The notes: a model not told the origin generated them from the letters alone. Positions 1 to 12,617 are shown, counted from the stretch's first letter. The stretch: 64,000 nucleotides of DNA from Ectocarpus siliculosus (GCA_000310025.1 FN649752.1:366695-430694); one strand, 5' to 3'. Made by a program: numbers and translations.

Positions 1-655
1 AAATCTGCATACCGTGGTTGTCGTTTTTTGCGTTCGGTGTGTTTGTTTTCTTAATTGAATGTTTCTACATGATGTTGAATATGACCTATTTAGTGTAGAC
101 TACTGGTACAGCGCAACAAAACATAAAAGGCAGTTTTTTATTTTTTTCTTGAACAACGTATATTCTTCATGATTTCAGCAAGGCAGATAGACAGAGTTGA
201 ACATTTTTTGTGTCAGTAACAGCAACGCGTAACAACACAAAATAGACATTTATTTTTTATTTTTTTGTCTTCAATGGCGTACTGCAGTCAGCACCCGCAC
301 ATGAGAACTTGGCAGTCAATAAGTTGATTGGTATCGCCCCGACAAACTCAGCGTCTAAGAAAGTGAGCACCATTTGTGAGCTATGTTAAGAACCCCTATA
401 ATAAAACCTATATAACGACCATTCCTAGCATTACCCTAGGAACGAGGCACCCAAGCCTCCGCCGAAGCTATCTATTATAGAGATTCTTGAGTGCGGGCAG
501 TAACTGTAAATCATCAAGGCAAATAGATAGATAGAGGTGAAACCATGTTGTGTTCACGGAAGAACGGAGGAGTATTATAACTCGTGAAAGATCGCCCGCC
601 CATCCTCTCGCGTTTCCTCTCTTGCGTTGGTGCTGATTTAGGGGGATCTCGGCAG
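1..655 (+). other. Intron of the CBS-domain gene
   Basis: No coding signal was seen here. The stretch is AT-rich with T-runs and ends in the AG acceptor at 654-655, so it is read as intron. Confidence 0.45.
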
Positions 656-839
656 GCTTCCGGTGGTGCGAGAAGGAAAACTGGTGGGGCTCATCACGCG
701 GGCGGACATGCTGAGACAACACCGCTTCTACGAAGGCCTGCACTACGAAAATAGAGCCTTCGCCACCCCGGTCGACTCTCCCGTCAGGAAAATGCTGGCG
801 AATCTACGGAAAACGCTGAAGAAGTACGACGAGGAGTAA
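656..839 (+). CDS. CBS-domain protein, last exon only (possibly a CLC-type chloride channel)
   Basis: This is the 3' terminal exon of a gene that starts before the window. The acceptor is the AG at 654-655 and the frame runs to the TAA at 837-839. It encodes the second half of a CBS domain (LPVVREGKLVGLITRADMLR), then about 40 charged residues ending KKYDEE. CBS domains bind adenosyl ligands and regulate the protein they belong to. A CBS repeat this close to the C-terminus is typical of eukaryotic CLC chloride channels, but the channel part lies outside the window, so that assignment is inference. The CBS call itself rests on the hydrophobic-Gly-hydrophobic-Thr-Arg-x-Asp pattern. Confidence 0.72.
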
Positions 840-1858
840 CTAGCCTTTGGATTAAAACACTTCCAATTAGCGGCAGCGTGATTTGGGTGCAAGCGGGGTT
901 GCTGTCCTCCTGTGGTCGTTGCTTGTTTGAGCTTACGTGCACGCGAGGGGCCGGTTGTGCTTGCCGCTAGTCGTGGGTGTACCGGAGACACAGCAGCGCG
1001 TTGGTGAGTGTGTGCTATCACAGGGCCGCCGGTTGGTGTTTTTGGCGTCTAACACAAAAGGCTAGTGGCGCCTTCGTGCCTTCCACAGATAGATGCCTCA
1101 GATTGGTTTTGGCTTGGTCGAAGTCCGAGTCATCGAAGCTGCACGCTCTGCTGGGTGAGCTGCACATGATACATGATAGAGGGACGGCGGTGCTTTCTTG
1201 TCGTGCATTAGTTTTAGGCAGGACGTGAAACTCTCGGCGTTGACAGAAAGCTCAAGGTTTAGTGTGCAGGGAAACGCCATGATCGATCAATAGGTTTGCA
1301 AGATGCAGTACGTGATTTGTGGGCAGCCGTGTGGCGAGTGCGGTACTTTTGAGTTGCTGGGAGTTGTGTAGACGAGACTGGACTGCTGTGCCAGCTGTGT
1401 GTGTTTACAGGGTGTACTTGAGGCGCTGGCGGAGTGTGGGGACTTGACCTTTTCGTGCTTTCCTTGCCAGAGGAAGAGAGGGTATGGGCGTTGTTCGAAC
1501 GCGTCAAGTCAAGACGAAAACAGGCGTGAGCGGGTCGTTCGGGTCGTTCGGTCCGTTATGATGTGGATCGTCAGGCTTGGGCAATCGTCTTGATGGCGGT
1601 CGACGAAGCGAGATAGAAATGGCGAAATAGAGGTTTCACACATGTAAAGAGGGACAAAAAGAGAGGGGGAGAGAGCTTGGCGATTGTGTTTTCGTGTGGG
1701 TGGGTGGGTGCTAATAACGCGGTTGCTGAAAAAAGTTTAAATTCATGGCATATGCATACAACATTGACAGCCCGGCAGCTACACCACCTGCAGTTCTCCA
1801 CTGCGTCAACGACAACAACATCGGGGAGAAGTCCCGTTCCCCGTCGTTAGAGGGAGAG

Positions 1859-1890
<32 letters not shown>

Positions 1891-3570
1891 CGGGACAGCC
1901 GGCATCGTTTTTTTCGCAACAGAGAACCTGCCAGCCGTTGTTGCATGGAGCTTCCTTCGAACTATGACGAGGGCAAGATGGTTGACGAACCGTACCGCAT
2001 GACGTACATTTCGAATGATGCGTCTTTCGCAGTCGATTGTGGTGAGCAAAAAGGCATGCTCACTTCACCGTCCATGTCGTCAGGTTTGAGACCTGTCAGA
2101 CAAGACAAGACACCCCCTGAGTTTCCAATATGCGTGCACACAGATAGAAAGATAGACCGATGGTAGTCCCTGAAGCCGCCATAAAGAGGGTTTCAGTTTC
2201 TGCTACGGCTTCGGCAATGAGGACGGGCTAAACGAGTTATTCGCGTTTTTTTCACGTGTTCGTTAGGTTTTTAGGTGGCCCATTTTTTCTCCCCTCCGCT
2301 AATCCCAAGTGATATTTTCTGCTGCCGAAGCGTTCTCAAGACTCTGACCATCGCAGGATATCTAGAAGCGATTTTCGAACCTTGTGTTTTTTCTTCGGTT
2401 CAAATTCTCAAGCCTTATCTTAGGTCTTATCTCGTGGGTTACACGGCGGTAAAAACAAACCACCTCTATACTAGATTACAACACAGACTGAATCACACAG
2501 CAAAACAACACAGAAAAGCACCACACCGGTAGGGTCGACTATATACTACGCCAGTGGACAAGAAGGGTTGCCCTTGCCGCTTGCTCGATGCCGGGTGTTG
2601 GGACCGCAGCAGCAGCAGCACAGCAGCAGCAGCAGTGGGCTGGATCAACGTTGGTACGACTTGCCAAGGGAAAAAAAGCTTCCGCCTGAACAGAAGCATT
2701 GTCAATTGTCAAAACACCTGGCCTAGACTATGTTGTAGCCCCTTCAGCCTCAAGGATACACCGAAGTACTTTTGGCGGCGGAAGGGCCCGCCAAAGTTAA
2801 CTGTACGGGTGTTGTCCTACCATCTAAAACAACTTTGCCGGTAAATCCTGTATATATACCCCGGTATATGGGACGGTGTGGTGCTGAATTATACTGGTAT
2901 ACCAAGTGTCCGGGCAACGGGCGGACAACCAACTGGTTCCTAGGGAAATGATCCAACGGCAACCCCGTTTCAGTAGTGAAGTATTGACACTCAACTTGTT
3001 TTCGGTATTGACATCTCCACCTTTGCGCGTACAAAAGAGGCTACGAGGTGCTATTCACCTGACAAAATCACGTTGAGCAGCGCAATACCGCACTCCCCAA
3101 CATACATCACTCCACTCTCTTCCTGTAAATCCAGCTGTACTCTCATACCATACGGACACAGCAACGCTTGTATGGGTGTTCGCCCTGTCGGCGTGCCACC
3201 TTCCCCAATAAAGAAAAAACACTAGGAAAAACTGGCTGATAACCCCTCTCTCTCACACACATACACTACACTACAACGCCCCCACATACACCGTCTAGAT
3301 CGGAACCACCTCCCACCCCCTCAAAGTGAGCACATGCTTCCCGGCAAAACCACCTACTTCAAGCATATCATAGTATAGATGTACCCGGGATACCCCTACC
3401 GGTAGGCGGCCAACAGAAAACATGCACTCAATAGGAGCAAGACAAGATGACAACCCGTTACCGCTCAACCAGCGTGTCAACACCTACGTCTACATTGTGT
3501 ACCTCTGAAGGATGCTTCGCCTCCCTGCAACCACTCCAAAGGCCGTTTGGCTGGTTTACCGTTGATGCAT
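840..3570. other. Intergenic region between convergent genes
   Basis: This 2.7 kb region lies between the stop of the CBS gene (+) and the stop of the TMEM184 gene (-), so it holds both 3' ends. It contains a GA-rich microsatellite at about 1851-1889 and a CAG-rich patch near 2607-2636. I see no exon with convincing splice sites. Confidence 0.5.
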
Positions 3571-4870
3571 TCAAACGGCCACCCCAGCTACGCCCTGGCT
3601 TGCAGCAGTGCCACTTTGGGCCGCCGCCGCCGCTGCTGTCTCTTCTTGCGCCGCTGCCGCCGCCGCCGCCGCCGCCGCTTCCACCTCTGTTGCCGCCGCT
3701 GCCGCTCCTTTACTCCGCTTTGGCTTGGGCTTGCTTTTGCCCCCCCCTCTGCTGCTGCTTGTGTCCGGTAATCTGTTCTGTAGCTCGATGACATTCACGT
3801 CGTGCCCCCAGTCCTCGTCCAGGCCTCCCTCCAAGTCCTCATCGTCGACAGATAGCCTACCCCGACCACCCTTGGCGGGGTGGCTGCCGCCACCGGCTGC
3901 GGGGTTATCGCTCTCGTCGGTCGACTGCGGTGCGAGGTGGCAAGCGGCCAAATGTCCAGCGGTAGGTTGGACAACGCACGGGTGGTACATGCTGAAGCAC
4001 ACACAAGCAACAACGCTGATAATCTTTTAGCCAGAGAAGGGCAACCCTGGAAATTTTTTGCTAGGGGTGGGGGCACCCCACTGCCGCTTTGACATTCTAC
4101 AACAACGCGTGACAGCAGCACCAACCCATGAACTATTTGTGTCTGAACTCGTGCGCTCGACCATATAGCAGTGGTAGCCATAGGGAGAGCACCGACCTTT
4201 CTCGAATACGGATGGCAGCCGTGCCGTGTTTGCCGGACACTACACAACCACGCCCGTCCACAGCAACAAACAAAACAAGACCGACCACCGCACCACCACC
4301 AACAAATAACCACGAACTGTCATCATCAACCACCTAGTACCACCACCACCACCAACAACAACAACAATCACCAATCATCGTCATCTACCACCACCACCAG
4401 CGCCGACAGCAACACAAAATACCTGAGTTCCGTCAGTCGACAGGGTCGGCTTGCTCATGTTCCCCCTGTCCAGGTTGCCGATAAGAAACGTCCGAGTGCG
4501 AACCACCCTCGACTCCTTCTTCCCGCCGCTACCCCCCGCAGGGCGTGCGACCCCTCCCCCCCCGCCTGCGACGGGCGTGTTGGGGTCGAGGTCGTCCCTG
4601 GCCACGACGTAGTCTTGGTAGGACGGCATGAAGCTGTGGTACGCGTCTTGGAAGACGTCCCTGGGTTCGGAACACGGGGGGTACAGGAGAGGGAAAAGCA
4701 GACGTTTACTGGGGGTGTTGGCTGGCATGGCTGCTTGTGGCGACGACGGCACAAGCGCCAGTCCTGCTATTGCTGCTGCCGCTGCTGCAAAATGTACGGC
4801 ACAAGCGCTAGTCCTGCTATTGCTGCTGCCGCTGCTGCAAAATGTACGACACAAGCGCTAGTCCTGCTAT

Positions 4871-4903
<33 letters not shown>

Positions 4904-7139
4904 TGCTGCTGGTGCAAAAGGTACGACTGCTGTAGCGTAGAAAAACACGAATAAGGGAGTAGCATGCCGCTTGAAACGCGACTCTAGGTGACTTTCCCGG
5001 CCGTGGAACGACATCCCTAAACCTACAGCACCAAGAGCGGTCCACAAGGCGTCCAAGCGAGGAAGGCCCCAAGGGGTTAATGCTGCGAAGCTGAGGGGGT
5101 TGTCGGCACAAACCTCAAGATAGTTCTCTAGTACCAGCTCGTACTTGGTTGTTTGCTCTGTTTCGCTGGAATAATACTTTCGTGTTAGAGTTGGTCTAGC
5201 CCATGACCCACAGTGTACGTACAGTACCGTTTTGTACCTCCTTTCCCGATAGACTGCAGCGGCACAGGGAAACACCGGGTCGCATACCCCAAATCGTTGT
5301 TTCATCGCCCACATAATTATTTGTCGTACCTGACGTTGATCATCTCCCGGACGTTTTCAAGCACCGGCTTGTCGTGGTGCTCCATGATGAAATCGTGCCA
5401 CGGGAACGCTGAGTTCAGCAGCAGGGCAAACGCCACCTGCGATACGAACAACATGTTTGCATTGCGTTGTTGTTCATTTCAGACGTATGCTAGCCTCGTC
5501 AACATCGAAAAATTCAAGAGGTAATGTAACTACTAGACAACCAAAGCATGAGCACGACGGGTAGTCAGGGTTCGAGCTTGGAACCGCATCCACAGCAGTG
5601 TTTTTGAGTCTGTGGATGGACGCAGCCTTGTGGATGGACACAAGGTTCCAGCCGTAAAGTCAATTCCTGACGAAATGCACCAACACCAGCATAGGAGAAG
5701 AGGCTCACCAGCTCCATGCAGATTAGCCAGTCGTTCCACAGGAGGATTTGCTCCGAGGATAGCTGTCCTCGACCGTACCAAGGTCGTCATTGACACCGTT
5801 CGTTCGGTTTCGAGGTGGCGGGGGGAGCAGGAAGACGGCAGAGGGCAGCAAAGCAGAGGCGGACGTCATTGATTGAATTTTTCCCCAAGGCAGGAACACA
5901 AGAGCGTGACGGTTTGGAGCCTGTGGTGGCTAGCAACTGCAGCCCGCTTGACTAGACCGGACTGTTTGGCTGAAGAGAACCGATGCGACTCATCGATACA
6001 CAAAATTGTTTTCCACGCTAGGAACACAAAAAGCGCGAAGCTTGGGGGCCTATGATGGTCAGCTATTCTAGACCGTTTGGCTAGACTGGACCGTTCGGCT
6101 GAAGAGATTCCAACCGAATCGATTCTCCAATTTTGGTTCTTGTATTACCACACCAGGATCACAAGATAGCTAAGCTTGGGGGGGCCGTAGTGGCTAGCAA
6201 CGTGTTGTAGACCGTTTGAATAGACTGGACTGTTACGGCTGAATGGCCCCAACCGAACCGACAAATCGACTTTGTTTTCCACACAAGAGCGCGAAGCTAG
6301 GGGACCTATCGTGGCTAGTCTGTTTGACTAGACCGGACTGTTCGGCTGATTAGACCCCAACAGAAGCGACACACTTACCCCGGGAATGAAGTGCACGACG
6401 ACGTTCTGCCAGTAGGTGGCGAAGATGATGCTTTTCACGGCAAAGAACTTCTGAACAGGCCTGAACGGCGCCAGCAGGGGGCCGCACGCCCTGTAGAACA
6501 TAAGCAAACCGTAGAGCGCCACGCTGTAGCTGGAGTTGTACACCACCAGAAGGGTTACCTTGGGGGGGGGGGGCAGCGCATGTGGAGGTAACAGGGGAGG
6601 GCGGGAGAGAGAGGGGTTGAGAAGTGGTGCGGAGAGGGAGCAGCGCATGCGGAGGTAACAGGGGAGGCGGGAGAGAAAGGGGTTGAGAAGTGGTGCAGAC
6701 GCAAAGCGAAGCAGATACCTACGGATAGTTTCATCTCTTCGCCGATGCCAATGCGAAAAGACAGAGGAGTCCTCGACAAATACTGGGGAGTTGGAACCCG
6801 CTGTAAATTACACCTCCACATACACAGGTGTGAACGTAAACGTGGACTCACTACGAGCACGCGCCACAGCGTGAGAGGGATGCCATTCTTCTCTTAGGAC
6901 AGAGGCAAGGAAGGACAGAGGGATGTGCCAGCTGAGAACTCAACCCCTCGTAGACCCATCAAGGGGAGCGCAGACACAGATATGGTAACGAAGAGCAATA
7001 CCGAAACAGAAAGAGAAGACAAGACAAAACAAAAAATCACTATGAAAACATTGCTACAAATATAGATCCTGGACTCGAGATGATTTTTGGGGAGGGGTTG
7101 CAAGAAAAGCAAAAACGAAAATCAACCTCGTAGGCCACG

Positions 7140-7177
<38 letters not shown>

Positions 7178-10100
7178 AGTACACGCCCCCAATCACACAA
7201 AACACGCCAGGGAACGCAGCAGCAGCAGCAGGAGAAACGACGAACACACCCTAACCCTCGTCGGAGGGACGAAATTCATTGTACATGGTATGTTATGGTA
7301 TGGTAAAGTGCACACACCTGGAACGAGTCGGAGTAGTACTGCCCAAGCGCGAGGGCGAGAAGACTAAGGATGGCCATGGTCGGCTTCACGACCACGAACT
7401 GCAGGGTCGATTGCTTCGACAGGCGGAGGAGGGTGCCGTCCCGACGCACACGAGCCAAGCAGCACAGTGGGAAAGGGTGCGGCACCTTCAAAACCAAAAC
7501 GACAAAAATCACAATCAAGACACAGGCGGAAACGGAGACGGGAGCATGGTTTTGTACGTTAAACAAGAACGAGAGGGGTGCACGAGGTTGGTTGATGGCA
7601 CAGTGCTGACGAAGCCGTCAAGCGACGTGCGGGGCAGGGTGGGGGGCTGGTCTTTTCGACGTCGGCATTCGGTATAGCAACGGGCGTGGGAGCAAAGCTT
7701 TGTTCCCTGAAAGCTTGAGAGTGCGCTTGCGCGTCGCAAATGTATCGGCATTCTCGAAAGGTCCTCAGAAACGCAGGCAGCAGCTGTTTCTACGCGCAGA
7801 TCGAATAACCGAGTGCTCGTGAGCGTGGACCCATGCGGCGAGGGTGAGCATCACGGGCCACACGAAAATAAATGTCCCGTGAGGGACAAGAGTGTCAACG
7901 GAGACCTCGCGCTCACCGGTGGCAGGTGCTTGATCTGCTCGATGCAGTTGTAGTCGCCCCCCGCGTGCTCGAGGATAAGGGTAAGAAAAGAGTACACAAC
8001 GAAGGCCTCGTAGCAGTCGCGAACGATCAAGGCCACCACAACCACGTCGCCTCTGAAAGCAAAGCAAAGCAACAAGGGAGGGGAAGGAGCGCATGCAAGG
8101 GCGATTGTTGAGACACGGACTCGGTCGCATTTGGGAAGCTTCTACAGCCGACTCGAAATTGTACATGCCTGAAGCATCTGGGTGTTAAGCCTGTTCAGTT
8201 GGAGTGGTACGTCTTCTATTCGTTATCATCGTCTACAGCGGTAGGTATGTTTTGGGAACCGTTGAAAGACAGCAGTATCGCATCCTAAAAAAATTACCTG
8301 TTGAATGCTGAAGCAACATGAAACGCTCGACTCTCTTGCTACAACATTGAATACAGAAAATACGTAAAAAGAATAAACTTCGCGCCTGTGTGTGTGCGGT
8401 ACTCGCAAACGCCCAGAACACGTGCTCTGCACTTGAGTAGCACTTGTACAACAGCAAGAGTCAACGGATAGAAACAACCGTCACAACACAGCAGAAAAAC
8501 TCACGTGGAGCCGATGATGGCGATGCACGAACAGATGGCGTAGACCGGAACCACGATGAGAATGCGGAATATGTACTTCTGCGTCCGAGGGAAGTTGTAG
8601 TTGCGCGCGTGCAGCAGCATGTTTCGGCTGCCGAGCGCCAACGCCAGCACCTGCGTCCGCGGAAAGCACGTGTGTCGGTGCAATCACCGTCCGTGCAATC
8701 AGCGCAACGAATGAAATAATCCAAGTTGCGTGACAACCTCCAATGTTTTTTTCCAACCAGGAACCCAACCATAACACCTTACAAGCGTAGAAATCTGGAC
8801 CTAATGCTGTATGCATGCAACAAAGTCACACCACCAGGTATGGCCCGGTCTTGTCCGCAGCAGGTGCTAATCGCAACACAGAAGTTGGGTGTCCGGGAGT
8901 TGAGGATTTCGGCTCGGCAGCGACACCTGCGATCGCAGCCATGCATATTTAGCTTGTACGTATCCTCGTCTGTCATTTTAACTCTACAACATCGGTTGCC
9001 CTTGTGGGAAATCTAAAAGCGCAACTCAAAGCAGTCGACTGCTGGAGTTAAAGGTGCTTCGAAGGAACACTGTTGAGGGCGTATATTAACGAAGAGCCGA
9101 AAACCAAAATCCAAATGGGCACAAAATCAAAATCAAAATGCGTTATCGTGGAAAACTGAAAAAAGAGGGTCGTGTATGTTAACGAGGATAGGAGACAGAT
9201 GAGGCATAAAATCAAAAAGACCTGGCGCCAGGGGAAGAGCCAGCAGCGCAGCGGTGATTTTTCTAGTGTGCGTTTTACGCTCTTCTGTTCACGTGTTGGC
9301 CGGTATCTCGCCAAATACTGAACGAGTTGCCTCAAGAAGGGTATCCGGAAGGAGCTGGAAACATGGGCTGTTGGGCAATGCCAAGGTTTGGGGCCGTGAG
9401 GTGCCGAATGCGCCGGAAAAAAAAGGTTGTGTTGAAGCAAAAATGCCAACGGTTGCGAGCGGTCACTTCAAGTTCGGTGTTTTGGGCCACCACGGGTTGT
9501 GATATCCACCAATAACTTCCCGAAGAAGGAAGCAACAGCAACAGCAACGCCACGCGGCAGGAGGTACGTCTCTGCTCCATCTTTCAAGCCCAAGGTCTGC
9601 TACCGTGGGGTATCGTGCGTGTAGGGAAAAACGTTTTGGTTGACCCTAAAAAATCCACGTCAGAGAGCGGCTAGTTCAAGTTCGCGCCGCATGTCTGCTC
9701 ACAGTACAGTTTTTCTGCGATAACTCTTCGAAGGAGGAAGCAACAGCATTAGCAATGCTACGCGACGGGAGGTAGCTTTACCCATCATCTGCCTCGTACA
9801 AGGTTACATGCCTTGGGGTATCGTGAGTGTGGAGAAAAAAGGTTGCAACTACCCCCTCCCACACGGAACAGCCCGAAAAAGCCGCGCAGCCCTGTTCTGA
9901 TAGTCAGTCCGTTCACCGCTTGTCACGATCGGCATTTTCTCCTCGAGCACCCAACGAGCCGGCCCGTTTTATGGCTTGCCGGCGAGCAGAGTCTTCTGGC
10001 TACAAATAATGGCCTTGGTCTCGGTGGTAGGGTGCCGATAGCCCCTCTATGAGCAGTGTGCAGCAGGTCGTGTCGTACACTTGCTTTGCAGCGTCCTCGC

Positions 10101-11388
10101 GGCAGGTGCTCCAAGCCTTCGAAGTCTTGAACTCCTTGCCTCTTTGATTTTGATTTTGATAAAAAAGTCCCCCGGGGACTTCTTCCCAGACAGAGGAACT
10201 TCTATAAAATCAAAGGGCGTCGTCAGGAGGTAGCAGATATTCGACCAATCAGATCTAGATTTTGATTTTGATTTTTTCGATTTTGATTTTCGGCACTTCG
10301 TTAACATACGCCCTGAGGCCAATCTCAGAGCACTTACGGTTGGAGAACGGGATCTTCTGCAACAATTTACTGACGCAAGCAAGGTTGAGAAGCGAGGTCT
10401 GGTGCTGAAACAAAGAAGACATCCGTCACTTGGAACTAGCCGAGGCCTTCGGTAACCTACGCTATAAGGGCTGATTGTGAACCGGAGGTATGCATATGAA
10501 TCGATTTGTACGTGTTTAGTGGACTCAGCGGGGACCGAGCGGTGGAAAAGGCCGATAAAATCGACTATTAATACATGGTGTCCCTGTTCCGTATTTCACG
10601 TAAGGCAACTACATAGCTGTGTGAGAGTGGAATCTCATCGTCCGAAAACACAACAGACAGCCGAGGTACTAAGCTATAGCTCTGCTGTGTCTTTCATTGG
10701 TATCGTGCTGGTCTAAGATACGTCCAGTAGGGGAGGGAGGCAGCAGTTGCACACGCATTTTCTCATGTTGTCTGAGAGTGGGCCAAAGGGGGGTCAGCAA
10801 ACGAAGTCGCCTTGTTGTATACGCTTCGTAGCGAACGTTCGAGAGAAATATCATATTTCCGTTCGACTAGCCAGCGCATCGCTCAGAGCACCCTCAAGCG
10901 ACTGGTTGAAGTTATTCATCTACGTCAGGATAACGTAGGCAGTTTGTCCGCGCGGGCACGGGCTTGGTGGGGCACGTGGCTTTCGTGCTTCATCCCTTTG
11001 GGGCGACCCACAAATCAAGCTTACGCGAAACGTTGCAGATAGGGGCAAAAAATGTTGGTGGGATTAATACAGCAGGGGGTGCAGGGTGATAAACTACCAC
11101 GTGCCCGCCTCTGCCGGTTGGTTGGTTAATGTGTGCGTGTTAGGCGATCCTTCGCTCAACGGCATGGAGAGGAAGCGAAGCTAGGAGAGGGAGAGAGCGG
11201 GATTTCACCGGCGGAAAGAGGTCTCAAAACATTGATTCCGCCGCCGCCGGGTGTCGAGATAACGCACTGCTTATTACTACTGCTGTCTCATCGCTAAACC
11301 GTCCCACGTGGTCACTCACAGATGCACACACGGCTAACACGAGTGCCAGCGGACTTTCCACCCAAGCTGCGGCTCCGCCCGAACCCAT
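3571..11388 (-). CDS. TMEM184/OSTalpha-like seven-helix membrane protein (Solute_trans_a, DUF300)
   Basis: Nine exons join in phase: 11388-11320, 8650-8505, 8052-7917, 7485-7318, 6558-6379, 5762-5709, 5436-5330, 4660-4423 and 3924-3571 (1452 nt, 483 aa). Family hallmarks occur in the right order: NFPRTQKYIFRIL after helix 1 (about residue 42), VRDCYEAFVVYSF (about 83), HPFPLCCL (120), KQSTLQFVVVKP (141), PVQKFFAVKSIIFATYWQ (about 208), and a C-terminal DVFQDAYHSFMPSYQDYV (288). The first exon supplies the start Met and helix 1 (residues 13-32). Relatives (animal TMEM184, plant LAZ1) sit in endomembranes or plasma membrane and are linked to solute transport, vacuole integrity and cell death; the substrate here is unknown. 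The last exon adds an acidic then Lys/Ala-rich cytosolic tail not typical of the family. Introns 1 and 4-8 are repeat-rich. Confidence 0.9.
4423..4660 (-). other. Penultimate exon of the TMEM184 gene
   Basis: The acceptor is the AG read from 4661-4662 and the donor GT lies at 4422-4421. The exon encodes the conserved family tail motif with FQDAYHSFMPSYQDY, followed by a Gly-rich linker and KPTLSTDGTQ. It is listed separately because it anchors the C-terminal half of the model. Phase is 2 in and 0 out. Confidence 0.88.
4746..4915. repeat. 50-bp tandem repeat ending in a CTG run
   Basis: Two full 50-bp units start at 4746 and 4796. A third at 4846 decays into a (CTG)n tract at about 4870-4912. 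The units differ by one or two bases. The array lies in the TMEM184 intron upstream (on -) of exon 8. Confidence 0.85.
5885..6372. repeat. Four-copy minisatellite, unit about 125 bp
   Basis: Four diverged units begin near 5890, 6018, 6150 and 6282. Each carries an AGGAACACAAGAGCG-like head, then GTGGCTAGCAAC and GACTAGACCGGACTGTTCGG. The array fills most of the TMEM184 intron between exons 5 and 6 and stops at the exon 5 donor (6378). Confidence 0.85.
6570..6708. repeat. Tandem duplication of about 68 bp
   Basis: Two near-identical copies (about 6573-6640 and 6641-6708) share GCAGCGCATGNGGAGGTAAC and GGGGTTGAGAAGTGGTGC. They lie in a TMEM184 intron next to a G-run at about 6565-6573. Confidence 0.8.
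7142..7174. repeat. (GA)n microsatellite
   Basis: An uninterrupted GA dinucleotide run in the TMEM184 intron between exons 4 and 5. Confidence 0.95.
9070..9240 (+). repeat. Dispersed A-rich repeat, copy 1
   Basis: It begins at GGGCGTATATTAACGAAG (about 9076) followed by CCGAAAA and CAAAATC blocks; a related TATGTTAACGAGGATAGG occurs near 9175. A second copy lies in inverted orientation near 10140-10315, in the same TMEM184 intron 1. Confidence 0.6.
9511..9845. repeat. Spaced direct duplication (copies about 9511-9640 and 9719-9845)
   Basis: Both copies share GGAAGCAACAGCA, then ACGCGNCNGGAGGTA, then GGGGTATCGTG with GGGAAAAA-type sequence, separated by about 80 bp. They lie in TMEM184 intron 1. 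Confidence 0.65.
10136..10316 (-). repeat. Dispersed A-rich repeat, copy 2 (inverted relative to copy 1)
   Basis: Read on the minus strand it starts AGGGCGTATGTTAACGAAG, then GCCGAAAATCAAAATCGAAA, matching copy 1 at about 9076-9110 closely. It ends in further CAAAATC-type repeats. Confidence 0.6.
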
Positions 11389-12034
11389 CGCGCGTGCCCT
11401 CGGTTGAAAAGACTTCAAATCAACCACCACCGGCGCGCACTCTTCTAGCTTCGGGGTCGCTGAATCCTGATGCGATGTAGCCCTTCTTGCTGTCCGTCGT
11501 GATACCACACTCTACCGATAGTGCCCAGATTATGCTAGGGTTCCTGTCCTTGCTTCGTTGCGCGGAGATGAACGTGTGACAGGTGATGTGCGAGATGAGA
11601 AACACCGAGGGAGCTGAACACCCAAAGGACACCCAACACGACCCGCGCAGTTTTGGGAGGCCCGTATCTGCGCCGTAGGGTACCCTCCCCTTGCTCCACT
11701 CTCGTCCGATTCACCCGCAACAGGCAAGCCAAGTCATTCATTCCCTCCGTGTTCAGGGAGCTACCAGTGAGGAGAAGGAGAGGGCTACAGAAGGTACTTC
11801 CCGAAGCAGGGATACCCACAAGTCTGTCCCGGAGGAAACCGCAGCATAGAAGGGGAGAAACGGAGACAGAGAGACAGAGACAAAGAGTACAAATTGGAAA
11901 TCTTCCGATCGCACATCCCCGCCGCTCCTGGGTCCGCCGCACGGACGCCTAGTGGGTGCGTTGGAGAGACAGCAGTAGTGAGCAAGAAGGGGCGATCGAG
12001 TGCGAGGGACATGCTGAGTTGATTCGAGGATCAG
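11389..12034. promoter_or_regulatory. Shared upstream region of divergent TMEM184 and sulfotransferase genes
   Basis: This 646 bp separates the start codon of the TMEM184 gene (-, 11388) from that of the sulfotransferase gene (+, 12035). It must hold both 5' leaders and core promoters. A purine-rich stretch with repeated GAGACAGA lies at about 11860-11885. I see no clear TATA box. Confidence 0.5.
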
Positions 12035-12617
12035 ATGCCTGCAGCAGCGTTCGCTGCTCCCCCGTGCGAGGCAGCCGGGAGCCTACGCAGCAGCAACGGG
12101 ATACACCAGCAGCACCTGGTTGTACCAAAGCAGCAGCGGTTTTCTGGATGGGTCGCGACGTCTCGGCGAAGAAGACGGCGCAGCCGCAGCCGTAGCCGCG
12201 ACTCACCGACAACGGAACGGCAGCAGCGGCGGCTAAGTCGCCGCGAAAGGGTTCTGGCGGGACTCCTGCTGGCCACAGCTCTATCCGTCGCTGTTTTGAA
12301 CTCGTTTCGGTATCGACAGCGGAGGGATGTGCAAGGCCCGACCACATCATCATCCGTGATCGTCCGTAACGGCGAAGAAGACGAAGAGGCTCGGTTGCGG
12401 AGAGAAGTTCTGGGCTTGGAGACAACCCTCTTGAGTAGGAAGGTCTTGCTGGGCATCGCACCGGGCTTGCCGCTGGAGAGTCGACGCCCTGCTGATGGTG
12501 GCCGGAGCGGTGTCTTGCCCGGGAGTGGTGGCGACAGGCTTGCGGATAATTATGCGAAGCCGTTGGATCTAGGACACGAACAACAGGCGCAGCGCCCTGC
12601 TCCCTCACCAACAGATG

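Noticed and set aside
3608-4030. Plus-strand frame with an Ala-rich run
   Set aside because: It is the complement of the Ala/Lys-rich last exon of the TMEM184 gene, which connects in phase to the conserved exons.
4171-4935. 254-residue plus-strand frame
   Set aside because: It is built from CAC/AAC microsatellites and the complement of a TMEM184 exon plus a CTG run; no coherent protein pattern.
10316-10382. Candidate extra TMEM184 exon (HQTSLLNLACVSKLL)
   Set aside because: It is 67 nt long, so including it would break the phase 0 join between exon 1 and exon 2, which already gives a perfect helix 1.
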